Assembly: GCF_001678675.1 (NCBI RefSeq)
Contig: NZ_LZRN01000008.1
Span: 62,001-126,000, forward strand
Reading direction: 5' to 3'
Length of the DNA stretch: 64,000 bases
Source: Gelidibacter algens
Lineage (GTDB): Bacteria > Bacteroidota > Bacteroidia > Flavobacteriales > Flavobacteriaceae
This document shows, one piece after another, positions 1 through 7,920 of this stretch (position 1 is the first letter of the stretch; each line of letters opens with the position of its first letter). The notes beneath the pieces were generated by a model, which did not search any database, was not told the DNA's origin, and saw only the letters and a program-made list of their open reading frames with translations. A program made the position numbers and the translations under genes.

Positions 1-1406
1 AATCGGATGACTTGGTGGCTATAGCCATATTCATTATCATACCAAATGTACAGAATGGCATTTTTGCCATCAGGTCTTACAATCGTGGCCTTACTGTCAT
101 AAATTGAGGGGGCTGAACAGCCCACAATATCGCTAGACACTAACTCATCACTCAACTCATATTTTATTTGCTCTACAAGATGGCCTTCTAAAGCGTACTT
201 TTTCATGATTTTATTGATTCCATCGATTGATGTTGGTTTTTCCAATACTAAATTCAAAATTGCCAAAGAGCCGTTCGGAACCGGGACACGAATAGCATTT
301 GATGTCAATTTACCTTCCAGAGATGGCAATGCTTTTGCAACGGCACTTCCTGCACCGGTTTCAGTAATCACCATATTTAATCCTGCAGCGCGACCACGAC
401 GGTATTTGTCGTGAAAATTATCAACTAAATTCTGATCATTGGTATACGCGTGAATGGTTTCCAGATGGCCATATTTCACACCCAATGTCTCTTCAATGGC
501 CTTCAATATTGGAGTGATTGCATTTGTTGTGCAAGATGCTGCTGAAAATATATCAATTTTATCAGGATCGTGCTCCAAATGATTCACACCGTGTACAATG
601 TTGGGAATGCCTTTAGCGGGAGCTGTTAACAACACTTTACTAACACCTTTTGATTTAAGGTGTCTGCTCAACGCTTCATGATCCCTGAAGGCACCTGTAT
701 TGTCAATCACGAGCGCGTCTTTAATTCCGTATGCAGTATAATCAATATCTTCAGGAGCATTGGCTGAAATGATATTCACTGTAGTTCCATTAATTATTAG
801 GGCACTATTTTCCAAATCGGCAGTTACAGTTCCAGAAAAGTCACCATGTACAGAATCGTTACGCAACAAGGAGGCTCTCTTTTCTAAAACGGTTTGGTCA
901 ATCTTCCCGCGGGTGACGATGGCTCTTAGTCGCATTTGACTGCCTTTACCAGTTTTGGTCATCAATTCTCTAGCTAACAATCTGCCAATCCTCCCAAACC
1001 CGTAAAGAACAACGTCTTTAGGTTTTATGGAGTCATTCTTACTAGCACCTTTAAGTTTGTCAGCTACAAAGGCGGTGGCATTGGAATATTTTTGATCTTC
1101 CAAATGGTACTCATACGTAAGTTTTCCAATATCTAATTTTGCAGGCGGTACATCTAGGGTTTTGATGGCCTGTGCAATTTCAACGGAATCGAAAATTGAA
1201 ATTGGTTTTTGAACAAATTCACCTGCATATTCATGCAAATTTAGAATCTGACTGACATTCTTATCAATTAACTGATTTCTAAATAATACCAGCTCAATAG
1301 ATTTGTCATACCAAAGGTCGCTTACTATTTTAATAAATTCAACTGTTGCCTTTCGTCTATCTGCTTGAAAAGCCAATTCGTTCTCATAAGTTCCGTTCAA
1401 ACTCAT
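1..1406 (-). CDS. gap: Glyceraldehyde-3-phosphate dehydrogenase, large Bacteroidetes type (C-terminus cut by window edge)
   Basis: Glycolytic enzyme converting glyceraldehyde-3-phosphate to 1,3-bisphosphoglycerate with NAD(P). The minus-strand frame is open from the ATG at 1404-1406 to the window edge (about 468 codons seen). The first ~130 residues form the N-terminal extension typical of the large Bacteroidetes enzyme. They are followed by the Rossmann start (GFGRIGRLLAREL), the catalytic SCTTN cysteine motif and, near the edge, WYDNEYGYS, so only about 15 residues should be missing. A TAnnTTTG promoter box lies at 1475-1482, and a hairpin sits at the predicted 5' end of the mRNA. Confidence 0.95.
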   Translation of the reverse strand, partial: MSLNGTYENELAFQADRRKATVEFIKIVSDLWYDKSIELVLFRNQLIDKNVSQILNLHEYAGEFVQKPISIFDSVEIAQAIKTLDVPPAKLDIGKLTYEYHLEDQKYSNATAFVADKLKGASKNDSIKPKDVVLYGFGRIGRLLARELMTKTGKGSQMRLRAIVTRGKIDQTVLEKRASLLRNDSVHGDFSGTVTADLENSALIINGTTVNIISANAPEDIDYTAYGIKDALVIDNTGAFRDHEALSRHLKSKGVSKVLLTAPAKGIPNIVHGVNHLEHDPDKIDIFSAASCTTNAITPILKAIEETLGVKYGHLETIHAYTNDQNLVDNFHDKYRRGRAAGLNMVITETGAGSAVAKALPSLEGKLTSNAIRVPVPNGSLAILNLVLEKPTSIDGINKIMKKYALEGHLVEQIKYELSDELVSSDIVGCSAPSIYDSKATIVRPDGKNAILYIWYDNEYGYSHQVIR

Positions 1407-1456
1407 TATGTAAAGATTTAGTGTCTGCGTTATTAACAGAGTGGTTGTTTGTCTCC

Positions 1457-1482
1457 CCCGAACTTTCGGGTGTGCAAAAGTA
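1457..1482 (-). promoter_or_regulatory. gap promoter -7 box with hairpin at the predicted transcript 5' end
   Basis: On the minus strand TACTTTTG (1475-1482) fits the flavobacterial -7 consensus TAnnTTTG. Just downstream the palindrome CCCGAACTTTCGGG (1457-1470) would form a GC-rich hairpin at or very near the first transcribed base, about 50 nt before the gap start codon. No clear TTG -33 element is seen at normal spacing. The promoter call is inferred from consensus only. Confidence 0.5.
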
Positions 1483-1522
1483 ATATATTTCAATCGTTTT
1501 CGTAAAGTTTTCCTTCAATAAA

Positions 1523-1556
1523 AAACCCTTCGGAAACGTATTGTGCCAAAGGGTTT
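1523..1556 (-). terminator. Intrinsic terminator after the HtrA gene
   Basis: AAACCCTT (1523-1530) and AAGGGTTT (1549-1556) form an 8-bp stem. Read on the minus strand it is followed by a T-rich run, 23 nt after the stop codon of the HtrA-type protease gene. Confidence 0.65.
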
Positions 1557-1578
1557 AAATTATCTAAGTGGGTGGAGC

Positions 1579-2994
1579 TTACCTAAAAATAAAACTTTCT
1601 TTTTGTCCTGAACTTGTTATAACAGATAGTTTTTTGATGTTCTCCTCCAAAGCGTCCCCATACTTAAGTTTTAGTTTCATTACATCATCTACATTTTTAA
1701 TAGTCTGATCGTTGATTGCTGTAATAATATAACCTGTGTTGATTCCTAAATTCTTATAAAGTGCATAGTTTCCATTTTTGATAACCGCGACACCATTGCT
1801 GATATTACTGCTTTCTTTGACATCATTAGGAATGTTTCTCAGTTGCATTTCTAAAAATTCTATGGTGAGAATTTCGCTTTTAGACAAGGTTACCGGGATG
1901 TTCTTTTCGGATCCATTTCTTATGACCATCAAATTAACTACATCTTTAGGTCGTTTTGTGCTCAAATAACCGCTCAAATCAGAGAATTTTGAAATGGTAA
2001 TATTATCAATTTTCTTGATGATATCTCCTTTCTTGATACCCGCTTTTTCTGCTCCAGAGCCTTCTTCAATTTCGCTTACATAAAAGCCTTGCGTAGCATT
2101 TACCTCAAAGGACTCAGCAGATTTACTATTCAGTTCACCACCTCTAACGCCCAAGATACCGTTTTGGACATTGCCAAACTCCATAATATCTTCAACAACT
2201 TTTCGCGCAATGTTACTAGGTACGGCAAAAGAATATCCTATGTAAGAGCCAGTTTGTGAGGATATGGCCGTATTGATGCCAATTAGCTCTCCACGTGTAT
2301 TGACCAGTGCACCGCCTGAATTTCCTGGGTTTACGGCAGCATCTGTCTGTATAAAGGACTGCGAGTTGATACCTGATAAATCTCTAGATTTGGCACTAAT
2401 AATTCCTGCAGTTACTGTAGAGGTTAAATTGAAAGGGTTTCCTACTGCCAGTACCCACTCACCAACTTTGGCCTGATCTGAATCTCCAAATGTTGCAAAT
2501 GGTAAATCGTCTCCTGCGTCAATTTTCAATAATGCGATATCGGTTTTTTCATCGGTCCCAATAAGTTCAGCATTATAGATCTTATTATTATTTAAGGTGA
2601 TGGAAAGCTGTTGAGATCCATTAATAACGTGGTTATTGGTAATAATATAGCCATCTGGTGAAATGATCACACCACTTCCTGTGCCCACTTGAGCGCGCTC
2701 TGGGCTTCTACCCATATATAAATCTTGTAGCGTCAATGGCGCTTTGCTAATTGTGGTATTCTTAACGTGCACCACGGCATGAACAGCATCCTCAGCAGCT
2801 ACCGTGAAATCTGGAGCGGTCATGTTGCCATAAGTTGTTACCGCCTTGTTGCTTGTTTGAAAATAAGACAGTGCAGAATCAGAGTCGGTAACAGTTACAA
2901 GGCTATCTTGTTCTTCTAGAAACAATTTGTAGGTAGAGAGTGTCATGACTCCACCTAGTGCAGATGCTAAAATTAGGGTTAAAATTTTTTTCAT
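1579..2994 (-). CDS. HtrA/Deg-type periplasmic serine protease
   Basis: Envelope quality-control protease of the trypsin/PDZ (HtrA, DegP/DegQ) family, 471 aa. An N-terminal hydrophobic segment (residues 4-22) acts as signal or anchor. The catalytic triad is readable: His122 (TNNHVI), Asp152 (TDIALLK) and Ser226 (NPGNSGGAL). A PDZ domain follows at about 278-375, and a second, weaker PDZ-like region ends the protein. It runs divergently from dapF across 177 bp holding a series of TTTAACG repeats. The start ATG gives a normal signal sequence. The exact paralogue (DegP, DegQ or DegS-like) cannot be decided. Confidence 0.93.
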   Translation of the reverse strand: MKKILTLILASALGGVMTLSTYKLFLEEQDSLVTVTDSDSALSYFQTSNKAVTTYGNMTAPDFTVAAEDAVHAVVHVKNTTISKAPLTLQDLYMGRSPERAQVGTGSGVIISPDGYIITNNHVINGSQQLSITLNNNKIYNAELIGTDEKTDIALLKIDAGDDLPFATFGDSDQAKVGEWVLAVGNPFNLTSTVTAGIISAKSRDLSGINSQSFIQTDAAVNPGNSGGALVNTRGELIGINTAISSQTGSYIGYSFAVPSNIARKVVEDIMEFGNVQNGILGVRGGELNSKSAESFEVNATQGFYVSEIEEGSGAEKAGIKKGDIIKKIDNITISKFSDLSGYLSTKRPKDVVNLMVIRNGSEKNIPVTLSKSEILTIEFLEMQLRNIPNDVKESSNISNGVAVIKNGNYALYKNLGINTGYIITAINDQTIKNVDDVMKLKLKYGDALEENIKKLSVITSSGQKESFIFR

Positions 2995-3045
2995 TTTAAA
3001 TATAGTTTACTAATGATTTATGAAATTAAGTGAATTTGAATGTCT

Positions 3046-3131
3046 ATCGTTAACGATTAAAAATAATTTTTTATTGAGTGTCAATTCTTCTTTTAACGAT
3101 ATTTAACGCCAACTTTAACGCTGGTTTAACA
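3046..3131. repeat. Palindrome and four phased TTTAACG repeats between htrA and dapF
   Basis: A perfect 12-bp palindrome ATCGTTAACGAT lies at 3046-3057. TTTAACG occurs at 3092-3098, 3102-3108 and 3114-3120, with TTTAACA at 3125-3131. The starts are 10, 12 and 11 nt apart, close to one helical turn, and the palindrome shares the TTAACG core. The position between two divergent genes suggests a protein-binding region. No known regulator site is recognised. Confidence 0.5.
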
Positions 3132-3155
3132 CTCCAAAAAACCATCAAGTTTTCT

Positions 3156-3163
3156 TATATTTG
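3156..3163 (+). promoter_or_regulatory. dapF promoter -7 box
   Basis: TATATTTG fits TAnnTTTG and ends 8 nt before the dapF ATG at 3172, so the transcript would have almost no 5' leader. No convincing TTG -33 element is seen. Confidence 0.5.
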
Positions 3164-3171
3164 CCAAACTT

Positions 3172-3945
3172 ATGAAACAGACCTTTTACAAATATCAAGG
3201 AACTGGAAATGATTTTGTGATGATTGATAATCGTCTCTTAACATTTGACAAAAACGATGCCAGACATGTTGCGTTTTTATGTGATAGACGATTCGGGATT
3301 GGTGGAGACGGTTTGATCCTCCTTGAAAACCATAGTGAGGTCGATTTTAAAATGGTTTACTTTAATGCAGATGGAAATCAGAGTTCTATGTGTGGCAATG
3401 GCGGAAGATGTATTGTGGCCTTTGCGAAATTTCTCGGTATCATTGAAAGCGCCACAACCTTTGAAGCTATTGATGGAAAGCATCACGCTGAGGTTGAGAA
3501 AGAAGCTGTAAAACTTCAAATGCAAGACGTGAAGGTGCTGGAAAAATTTGATTCGCATGTCTTTTTAAACACGGGATCGCCGCATCACGTGCAACTGGAA
3601 GATGATTTGCGAAATCTCGATATTAAGGCCATAGGCAGCAAGATTAGATATGGAGCCCCTTATAATACCGAAGGAAGTAATGTCAACTTTGTTTCCAAAA
3701 TTTCAGAAGATGTCTTTTCTGTCAGAACATATGAACGCGGTGTTGAAGATGAAACATTATCTTGCGGCACTGGCGTAACCGCTGTAGCTTTAGCCATGAA
3801 CTATATGGGGCAGACTGATAAGAATCTGATCACCCTCGAAACCGAAGGCGGAACGCTTGTGGTATCTTTTGAGAAAGTAGGACAAGGGTATAAGAATATT
3901 TGGTTAACTGGTCCTGCTGTTCAGGTGTTTAAAGGAGAGCTATAA
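3172..3945 (+). CDS. dapF: Diaminopimelate epimerase
   Basis: Converts LL- to meso-diaminopimelate in the lysine and peptidoglycan pathway. It is a cofactor-independent two-cysteine racemase of 257 aa, normal for the family. Both catalytic cysteines are visible: Cys74 in SSMCGNGGRC and Cys198 in DETLSCGTG. It is the first gene of a plus-strand run, and its TAA overlaps the next ATG by one base (TAATG), which suggests translational coupling. dapA, from the same pathway, lies at 25622. Confidence 0.97.
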   Translation: MKQTFYKYQGTGNDFVMIDNRLLTFDKNDARHVAFLCDRRFGIGGDGLILLENHSEVDFKMVYFNADGNQSSMCGNGGRCIVAFAKFLGIIESATTFEAIDGKHHAEVEKEAVKLQMQDVKVLEKFDSHVFLNTGSPHHVQLEDDLRNLDIKAIGSKIRYGAPYNTEGSNVNFVSKISEDVFSVRTYERGVEDETLSCGTGVTAVALAMNYMGQTDKNLITLETEGGTLVVSFEKVGQGYKNIWLTGPAVQVFKGEL

Positions 3946-4469
3946 TGGAGACTTTAAAAGGAAAACAAATTTATTTACGTGCTTTGGAGCCTGAAGATTT
4001 AAGTTTTCTGCACAGTATTGAAAATGATGAACGGATTTGGGAACTGAGCAATACCCAAGTGCCATATTCGCACTATATCCTGAAACAGTATTTGTCAAAT
4101 TCACATAAGGATATTTTTGAGGTGAAACAGTTACGTTTAATCATTTCAAACTATCAGGGAAAAGCTTTGGGGATGATTGATCTGTTTGATTTTGATTTTA
4201 AAAACAGTCGTGCAGGGGTTGGAATTTTGGTTCAGGAGCTTGAAGACAGACAGCAGGGTTATGGAAAGGAAGCCCTTCAGCTATTGATTGCCTACAGCTT
4301 TACACATCTTAATCTCCATCAACTCTATTGCAACATTACGGAAGACAATCAAGCCAGCATTGAATTATTTACCAATCAGGGATTTGAAATGATAGGGCTG
4401 AAAAAAGATTGGATTTTCAGTAATAAAACTTATAAAAACGAATACCTTTTCCAACTTATCAATAAATAA
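3945..4469 (+). CDS. GNAT family N-acetyltransferase (RimJ/RimL-like)
   Basis: 174-aa acetyltransferase of the GNAT fold, nearest in style to ribosomal-protein or spermidine acetyltransferases (begins LKGKQIYLRALEPEDL). The acetyl-CoA binding region is around QQGYGKEAL (about residues 104-112), followed by the usual C-terminal helix NQASIELFTNQGFE. The substrate is unknown. It overlaps dapF by one base and abuts mltG, so the three are probably co-transcribed. Confidence 0.88.
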   Translation: METLKGKQIYLRALEPEDLSFLHSIENDERIWELSNTQVPYSHYILKQYLSNSHKDIFEVKQLRLIISNYQGKALGMIDLFDFDFKNSRAGVGILVQELEDRQQGYGKEALQLLIAYSFTHLNLHQLYCNITEDNQASIELFTNQGFEMIGLKKDWIFSNKTYKNEYLFQLINK

Positions 4470-5513
4470 ATGTATTTCAAAAAAATCTTTGTTGCCATCG
4501 CGCTTATCGGTTTAGTTGTGGCTGCCGTCATATCATACACCATCTATCAAACCATGTTTGTATCTAATACAGCCTTTAATAATGATAAGGCTTATGTGTA
4601 TATCCCTACCAATTCCAATTATCAGGATGTGAGAGAACAATTAAAGCCTCTTCTAAAGGATATTGATAAGTTTGATGCACTTGCTAAACGTAAAAAGTAT
4701 ACAACCAATATCAAAGCCGGTAAATATGCCATTAAGAATGGTATGAATAATAATGATATTGTTAATTCTATCAGAAGTAATAATATTCCGGTCAAGCTGT
4801 CTTTCAATAACCAAGAATCGTTAGAACGTTTGGCAGGACGCGTCTCTATCCAAATTGAAGCCGATAGTTTAGAACTGTATAAAGTCATGTCTTCTCCTGA
4901 GTTTTTAAAGGCGAATAATTTTTCAGATAAGACAGCTTTGGGAATGTACATTCCGAATAGCTACGAATTTTTCTGGAATACCTCTGCAGAACAGTTTAGA
5001 GAACGCATGCTCAAAGAATATAATCGGTTTTGGAATGCTGAGCGTTTGGCAAAAGCAAAAACCATTGGGCTAACTCCTGAGAAGGTTATGACCATGGCGT
5101 CCATTGTGCAAAAGGAAACTGCCAAGGTAGATGAGCGTAAAAGAGTGGCTGGCGTATACATGAATAGAATAAATATTGGCATGCCGCTTCAGGCCGACCC
5201 GACGGTTATTTATGCCATCAAGCATACGTCAGGTGATTTTGACCAGATCATCAAACGTGTTCTATATAAAGACTTAGTTATAGATTCGCCTTATAACACC
5301 TACAAATATGCAGGATTGCCGCCGGGGTTGATTGCCATGCCGGATATTAGCTCCATTGACGCCGTGTTAAATTATGAAAAACACGATTATTTCTACTTTG
5401 TGGCCGATGTAAAGAACTTTGGCTATCATAAATTTGCAAAGACCTTATCGCAGCATAATGTCAATAGACAGGAATATGTACGCTGGATCAATCAGCAAGG
5501 TGTAAATAGGTAA
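4470..5513 (+). CDS. mltG: Endolytic murein transglycosylase MltG
   Basis: Inner-membrane lytic transglycosylase (YceG/MltG family) that cleaves nascent glycan strands during peptidoglycan synthesis, 347 aa. One N-terminal transmembrane helix (about residues 5-26) is followed by a LysM-like region and the catalytic domain. Glu216 sits in the conserved SIVQKET motif and is followed by MPLQADPTVIYA. The ATG directly follows the stop of the preceding gene. Its grouping with dapF and a lysozyme-like gene points to a cell-wall cluster. Confidence 0.95.
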   Translation: MYFKKIFVAIALIGLVVAAVISYTIYQTMFVSNTAFNNDKAYVYIPTNSNYQDVREQLKPLLKDIDKFDALAKRKKYTTNIKAGKYAIKNGMNNNDIVNSIRSNNIPVKLSFNNQESLERLAGRVSIQIEADSLELYKVMSSPEFLKANNFSDKTALGMYIPNSYEFFWNTSAEQFRERMLKEYNRFWNAERLAKAKTIGLTPEKVMTMASIVQKETAKVDERKRVAGVYMNRINIGMPLQADPTVIYAIKHTSGDFDQIIKRVLYKDLVIDSPYNTYKYAGLPPGLIAMPDISSIDAVLNYEKHDYFYFVADVKNFGYHKFAKTLSQHNVNRQEYVRWINQQGVNR

Positions 5514-5515
5514 TA

Positions 5516-6427
5516 ATGGTCCGGTTTAAATGCATTCTAATTGTCCTCCTAACCCTTGCCTCACAGGCCTTTTCCCAATCAAAATTTGAAAGTTTTCTCC
5601 AACCTAGTGACACCTTAAATACGTCAAGGAGAACTTCGGTTTACATCTCTGAAGCTGCTATTGGCGGTCTGACCTTAATAGGACTGCACCAATTGTGGTA
5701 TGCAGATTATGAACAATCTGACTTCCATACGATAAATGATAGTAAAGAATGGCTACAGATGGATAAGATAGGCCATGTGTTTTCATCTTACCAATTGGGA
5801 AAAGTAGGGGCGAACGCCTTAAATTGGAGTGGCGCCAGTAAAAAAGAACAGCTGCTTTATGGGGCAACGCTTGGTTTTACATTCTTAACTGCCGTTGAGG
5901 TTTTTGATGGTTTTAGTAAAGAATGGGGTTTTTCTTGGGGAGATATGCTTGCCAATGCTTCAGGAACCGGACTTTATATTGGACAAGATTTGCTGTGGGA
6001 AGAACAGCGCATCACCTTGAAATATTCCTTTCATCAAACAAAATATGCAAGGTTGCGTCCTGATAAGTTGGGTGATGGATTTTTGGAAGAAGTTTTAAAA
6101 GATTACAACGGCCAAACCTATTGGCTCAGTTTTAATGTTCATTCCTTTATTAAATATGACCATATTCCTAAATGGTTGAACCTAGCCCTAGGCTATGGAG
6201 CAGATGGCATGGTCTTTGCTAACAGTGAGCCTGATAACATCTTTAGTGCCCGTAAAAACAGAAAACGACAGTTCTATTTGAGTTTGGATATAGATTTGTC
6301 GCGCATTGAAACACAATCACATGTGTTGAGATCCGTTTTTGATGTTTTGAACGTAATTAAAGTGCCTTTTCCAGCTTTGGAGTTTACCGATAAAAACGGC
6401 ATAAAGTTCCACGGCATCTATTTTTAG
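5516..6427 (+). CDS. DUF2279 family exported protein
   Basis: 303-aa protein with a cleavable signal peptide (about residues 1-20, ending QAFSQS). It matches by eye the DUF2279/YfiM-like family of predicted envelope proteins: a conserved DKIGHVFSSYQLG stretch, then glycine-rich segments (GFSWGDMLANASGTGLY) and a beta-rich C-terminal half. Function unknown. It starts 3 nt after mltG, so it probably belongs to the same cell-envelope operon. Confidence 0.75.
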   Translation: MVRFKCILIVLLTLASQAFSQSKFESFLQPSDTLNTSRRTSVYISEAAIGGLTLIGLHQLWYADYEQSDFHTINDSKEWLQMDKIGHVFSSYQLGKVGANALNWSGASKKEQLLYGATLGFTFLTAVEVFDGFSKEWGFSWGDMLANASGTGLYIGQDLLWEEQRITLKYSFHQTKYARLRPDKLGDGFLEEVLKDYNGQTYWLSFNVHSFIKYDHIPKWLNLALGYGADGMVFANSEPDNIFSARKNRKRQFYLSLDIDLSRIETQSHVLRSVFDVLNVIKVPFPALEFTDKNGIKFHGIYF

Positions 6428-6446
6428 AGAGCTTAAACGATTAATT

Positions 6447-6476
6447 TTGAGGGTTTAATAAATAGGGGTATCTTTG
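6447..6476 (+). promoter_or_regulatory. Promoter of the lysozyme-like gene
   Basis: TTG (6447-6449), 19 nt, then TATCTTTG (6469-6476) is an exact match to the flavobacterial TTG-N17-23-TAnnTTTG consensus. Transcription should begin near 6482. That leaves room for translation of the hydrophobic N-terminus encoded from about 6538. Confidence 0.65.
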
Positions 6477-6591
6477 CAGGCTGAAATTTAAGTCTGTTTT
6501 GAAGATTAAAGGCTTTAAAAAAAATTAGGAAAAATAGTTAAAAAAGATCACTAATTATTTTGTCATCCCTTTTGCAATTTGTGTCATTTTA

Positions 6592-7203
6592 GTGACGGCA
6601 CTTTTTCCAGAAAAAACGGTGGATATGACAAACTTCTCCACAGAAGGATTGGAATTAAACTATACAGTTTCTGAAGACATTGCACTTTTGGCTACCAACG
6701 AAACAATGGATCACAATATAAGTTACGATAGATACTTTCCGTATTTGGGCAAATCATACTTAGGGTTCAGAGAAGCACTCGCTTTTAAGGAGTCTCAAGG
6801 TAATTATTTTACGGTAAACGATTTGGGGTATTTAGGGAAATATCAGTTTGGTGCTGAAACCTTAAAGCTATTGGGGGTTTACAATCCTCAATTCTTTTTG
6901 TACACGCCGGAATTACAAGAAAAGGCATTTTTGGCAAATTCTGAGCGTAATAAATGGATCCTCAGGAAAGACATTTCTCGTTTTGTGGGTAAGGAAATCC
7001 ACGGTATTACCGTTACCGAATCTGGAATTCTTGCTGCTGCCCATTTGGCGGGGCCTGGAAGTGTGAAGAAATTTTTAAGAAGCTTCGGAGAATATAATTT
7101 CTCTGATGCTTACGGTACTTCCATCTCTTCTTATATGAAGCGTTTTTCAGGTTATGATACGTCCTTCATAAAACCCAACCAAAAAGCTAAAGCCAATTTA
7201 TAA
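6592..7203 (+). CDS. Lysozyme-like peptidoglycan-active protein (start uncertain, probably near 6538)
   Basis: The frame is open from the TAG at 6535-6537. The first standard start is GTG at 6592, giving 203 aa. The 18 codons before it (6538-6591) read LKKITNYFVIPFAICVIL, an evident signal/anchor segment with no ATG, GTG or TTG in it. The core has a lysozyme/transglycosylase look: FKESQGNY (candidate catalytic Glu), VNDLGYLGKYQFG, and AAAHLAGPGSVKKFL. Such genes follow mltG in flavobacteria. It ends exactly where the convergent methyltransferase gene ends, with no spacer. Confidence 0.75.
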   Translation: MTALFPEKTVDMTNFSTEGLELNYTVSEDIALLATNETMDHNISYDRYFPYLGKSYLGFREALAFKESQGNYFTVNDLGYLGKYQFGAETLKLLGVYNPQFFLYTPELQEKAFLANSERNKWILRKDISRFVGKEIHGITVTESGILAAAHLAGPGSVKKFLRSFGEYNFSDAYGTSISSYMKRFSGYDTSFIKPNQKAKANL

Positions 7204-7920
7204 TCAGTCTTTGTGAATGATAAAAATGGCCGGGCGTTTGTGCAAGTCTACTTTGATATGCTGCCAATCGTTAGCTGAATAGGTTTTTATGTATTCTGAT
7301 GGCAATGTAAGATCACATGCTACACAAATTCTGGTATGTGGATGCAGGGTAGCGTACAAATCTTCCAACATTTTATTATTCCGATAGGGAGTTTCAATAA
7401 AAAGCTGACTCTGGTTATGATCCTGTGACAGCTTTTCCAGACGTTTTATTTCTGATTTTCGTTCCTGTTTATCAATGGGCAAATAACCGTTAAAGGCAAA
7501 GCTTTGTCCGTTCATTCCTGAACCCATTAATGCCATTATAATTGAAGATGGACCAACCAGTGGCACCACTTGAATGTTATTCTGATGCGCCAGTTTTACA
7601 ATATCAGATCCAGGATCAGCAACAGCAGGACATCCCGCTTCTGACAATAGGCCGATAGGTTTTCCATCCTTACAAGCGTCTAAAAACGATACTTTCTCAG
7701 AGTCTTCGGTAAATTTGTTGAGCAATAGTAACTTTAAAGAAGGTTGTGATTTTTCTGGATGGATCTGTTTTATAAAGCGACGCGCTGTTTTCTCATTTTC
7801 CACGATATAATCATCAGTGAAATCTATTATTTTTTTTATTGAAATAGGCAAAACCTCCCATACAGGGTTGTCACCTAAATCTGTTGGGATTAAATAAAGT
7901 TTACCTAATTGGTTTTCCAT
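7204..7920 (-). CDS. RsmI-like SAM-dependent tetrapyrrole-methylase-fold methyltransferase
   Basis: 238-aa protein of the RsmI/YraL group (rRNA small-subunit 2'-O-methyltransferase fold). It begins GKLYLIPTDLG and has the SAM-binding stretches LLSEAGCPAVADPGSDIV and VPLVGPSSIIMAL. It is shorter than canonical RsmI (about 280 aa), as is usual for the Bacteroidetes form, so 16S rRNA C1402 as target is likely but not proven. Its ATG overlaps the stop of the preceding sugar dehydrogenase gene by one base. Confidence 0.85.
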   Translation of the reverse strand: MENQLGKLYLIPTDLGDNPVWEVLPISIKKIIDFTDDYIVENEKTARRFIKQIHPEKSQPSLKLLLLNKFTEDSEKVSFLDACKDGKPIGLLSEAGCPAVADPGSDIVKLAHQNNIQVVPLVGPSSIIMALMGSGMNGQSFAFNGYLPIDKQERKSEIKRLEKLSQDHNQSQLFIETPYRNNKMLEDLYATLHPHTRICVACDLTLPSEYIKTYSANDWQHIKVDLHKRPAIFIIHKD

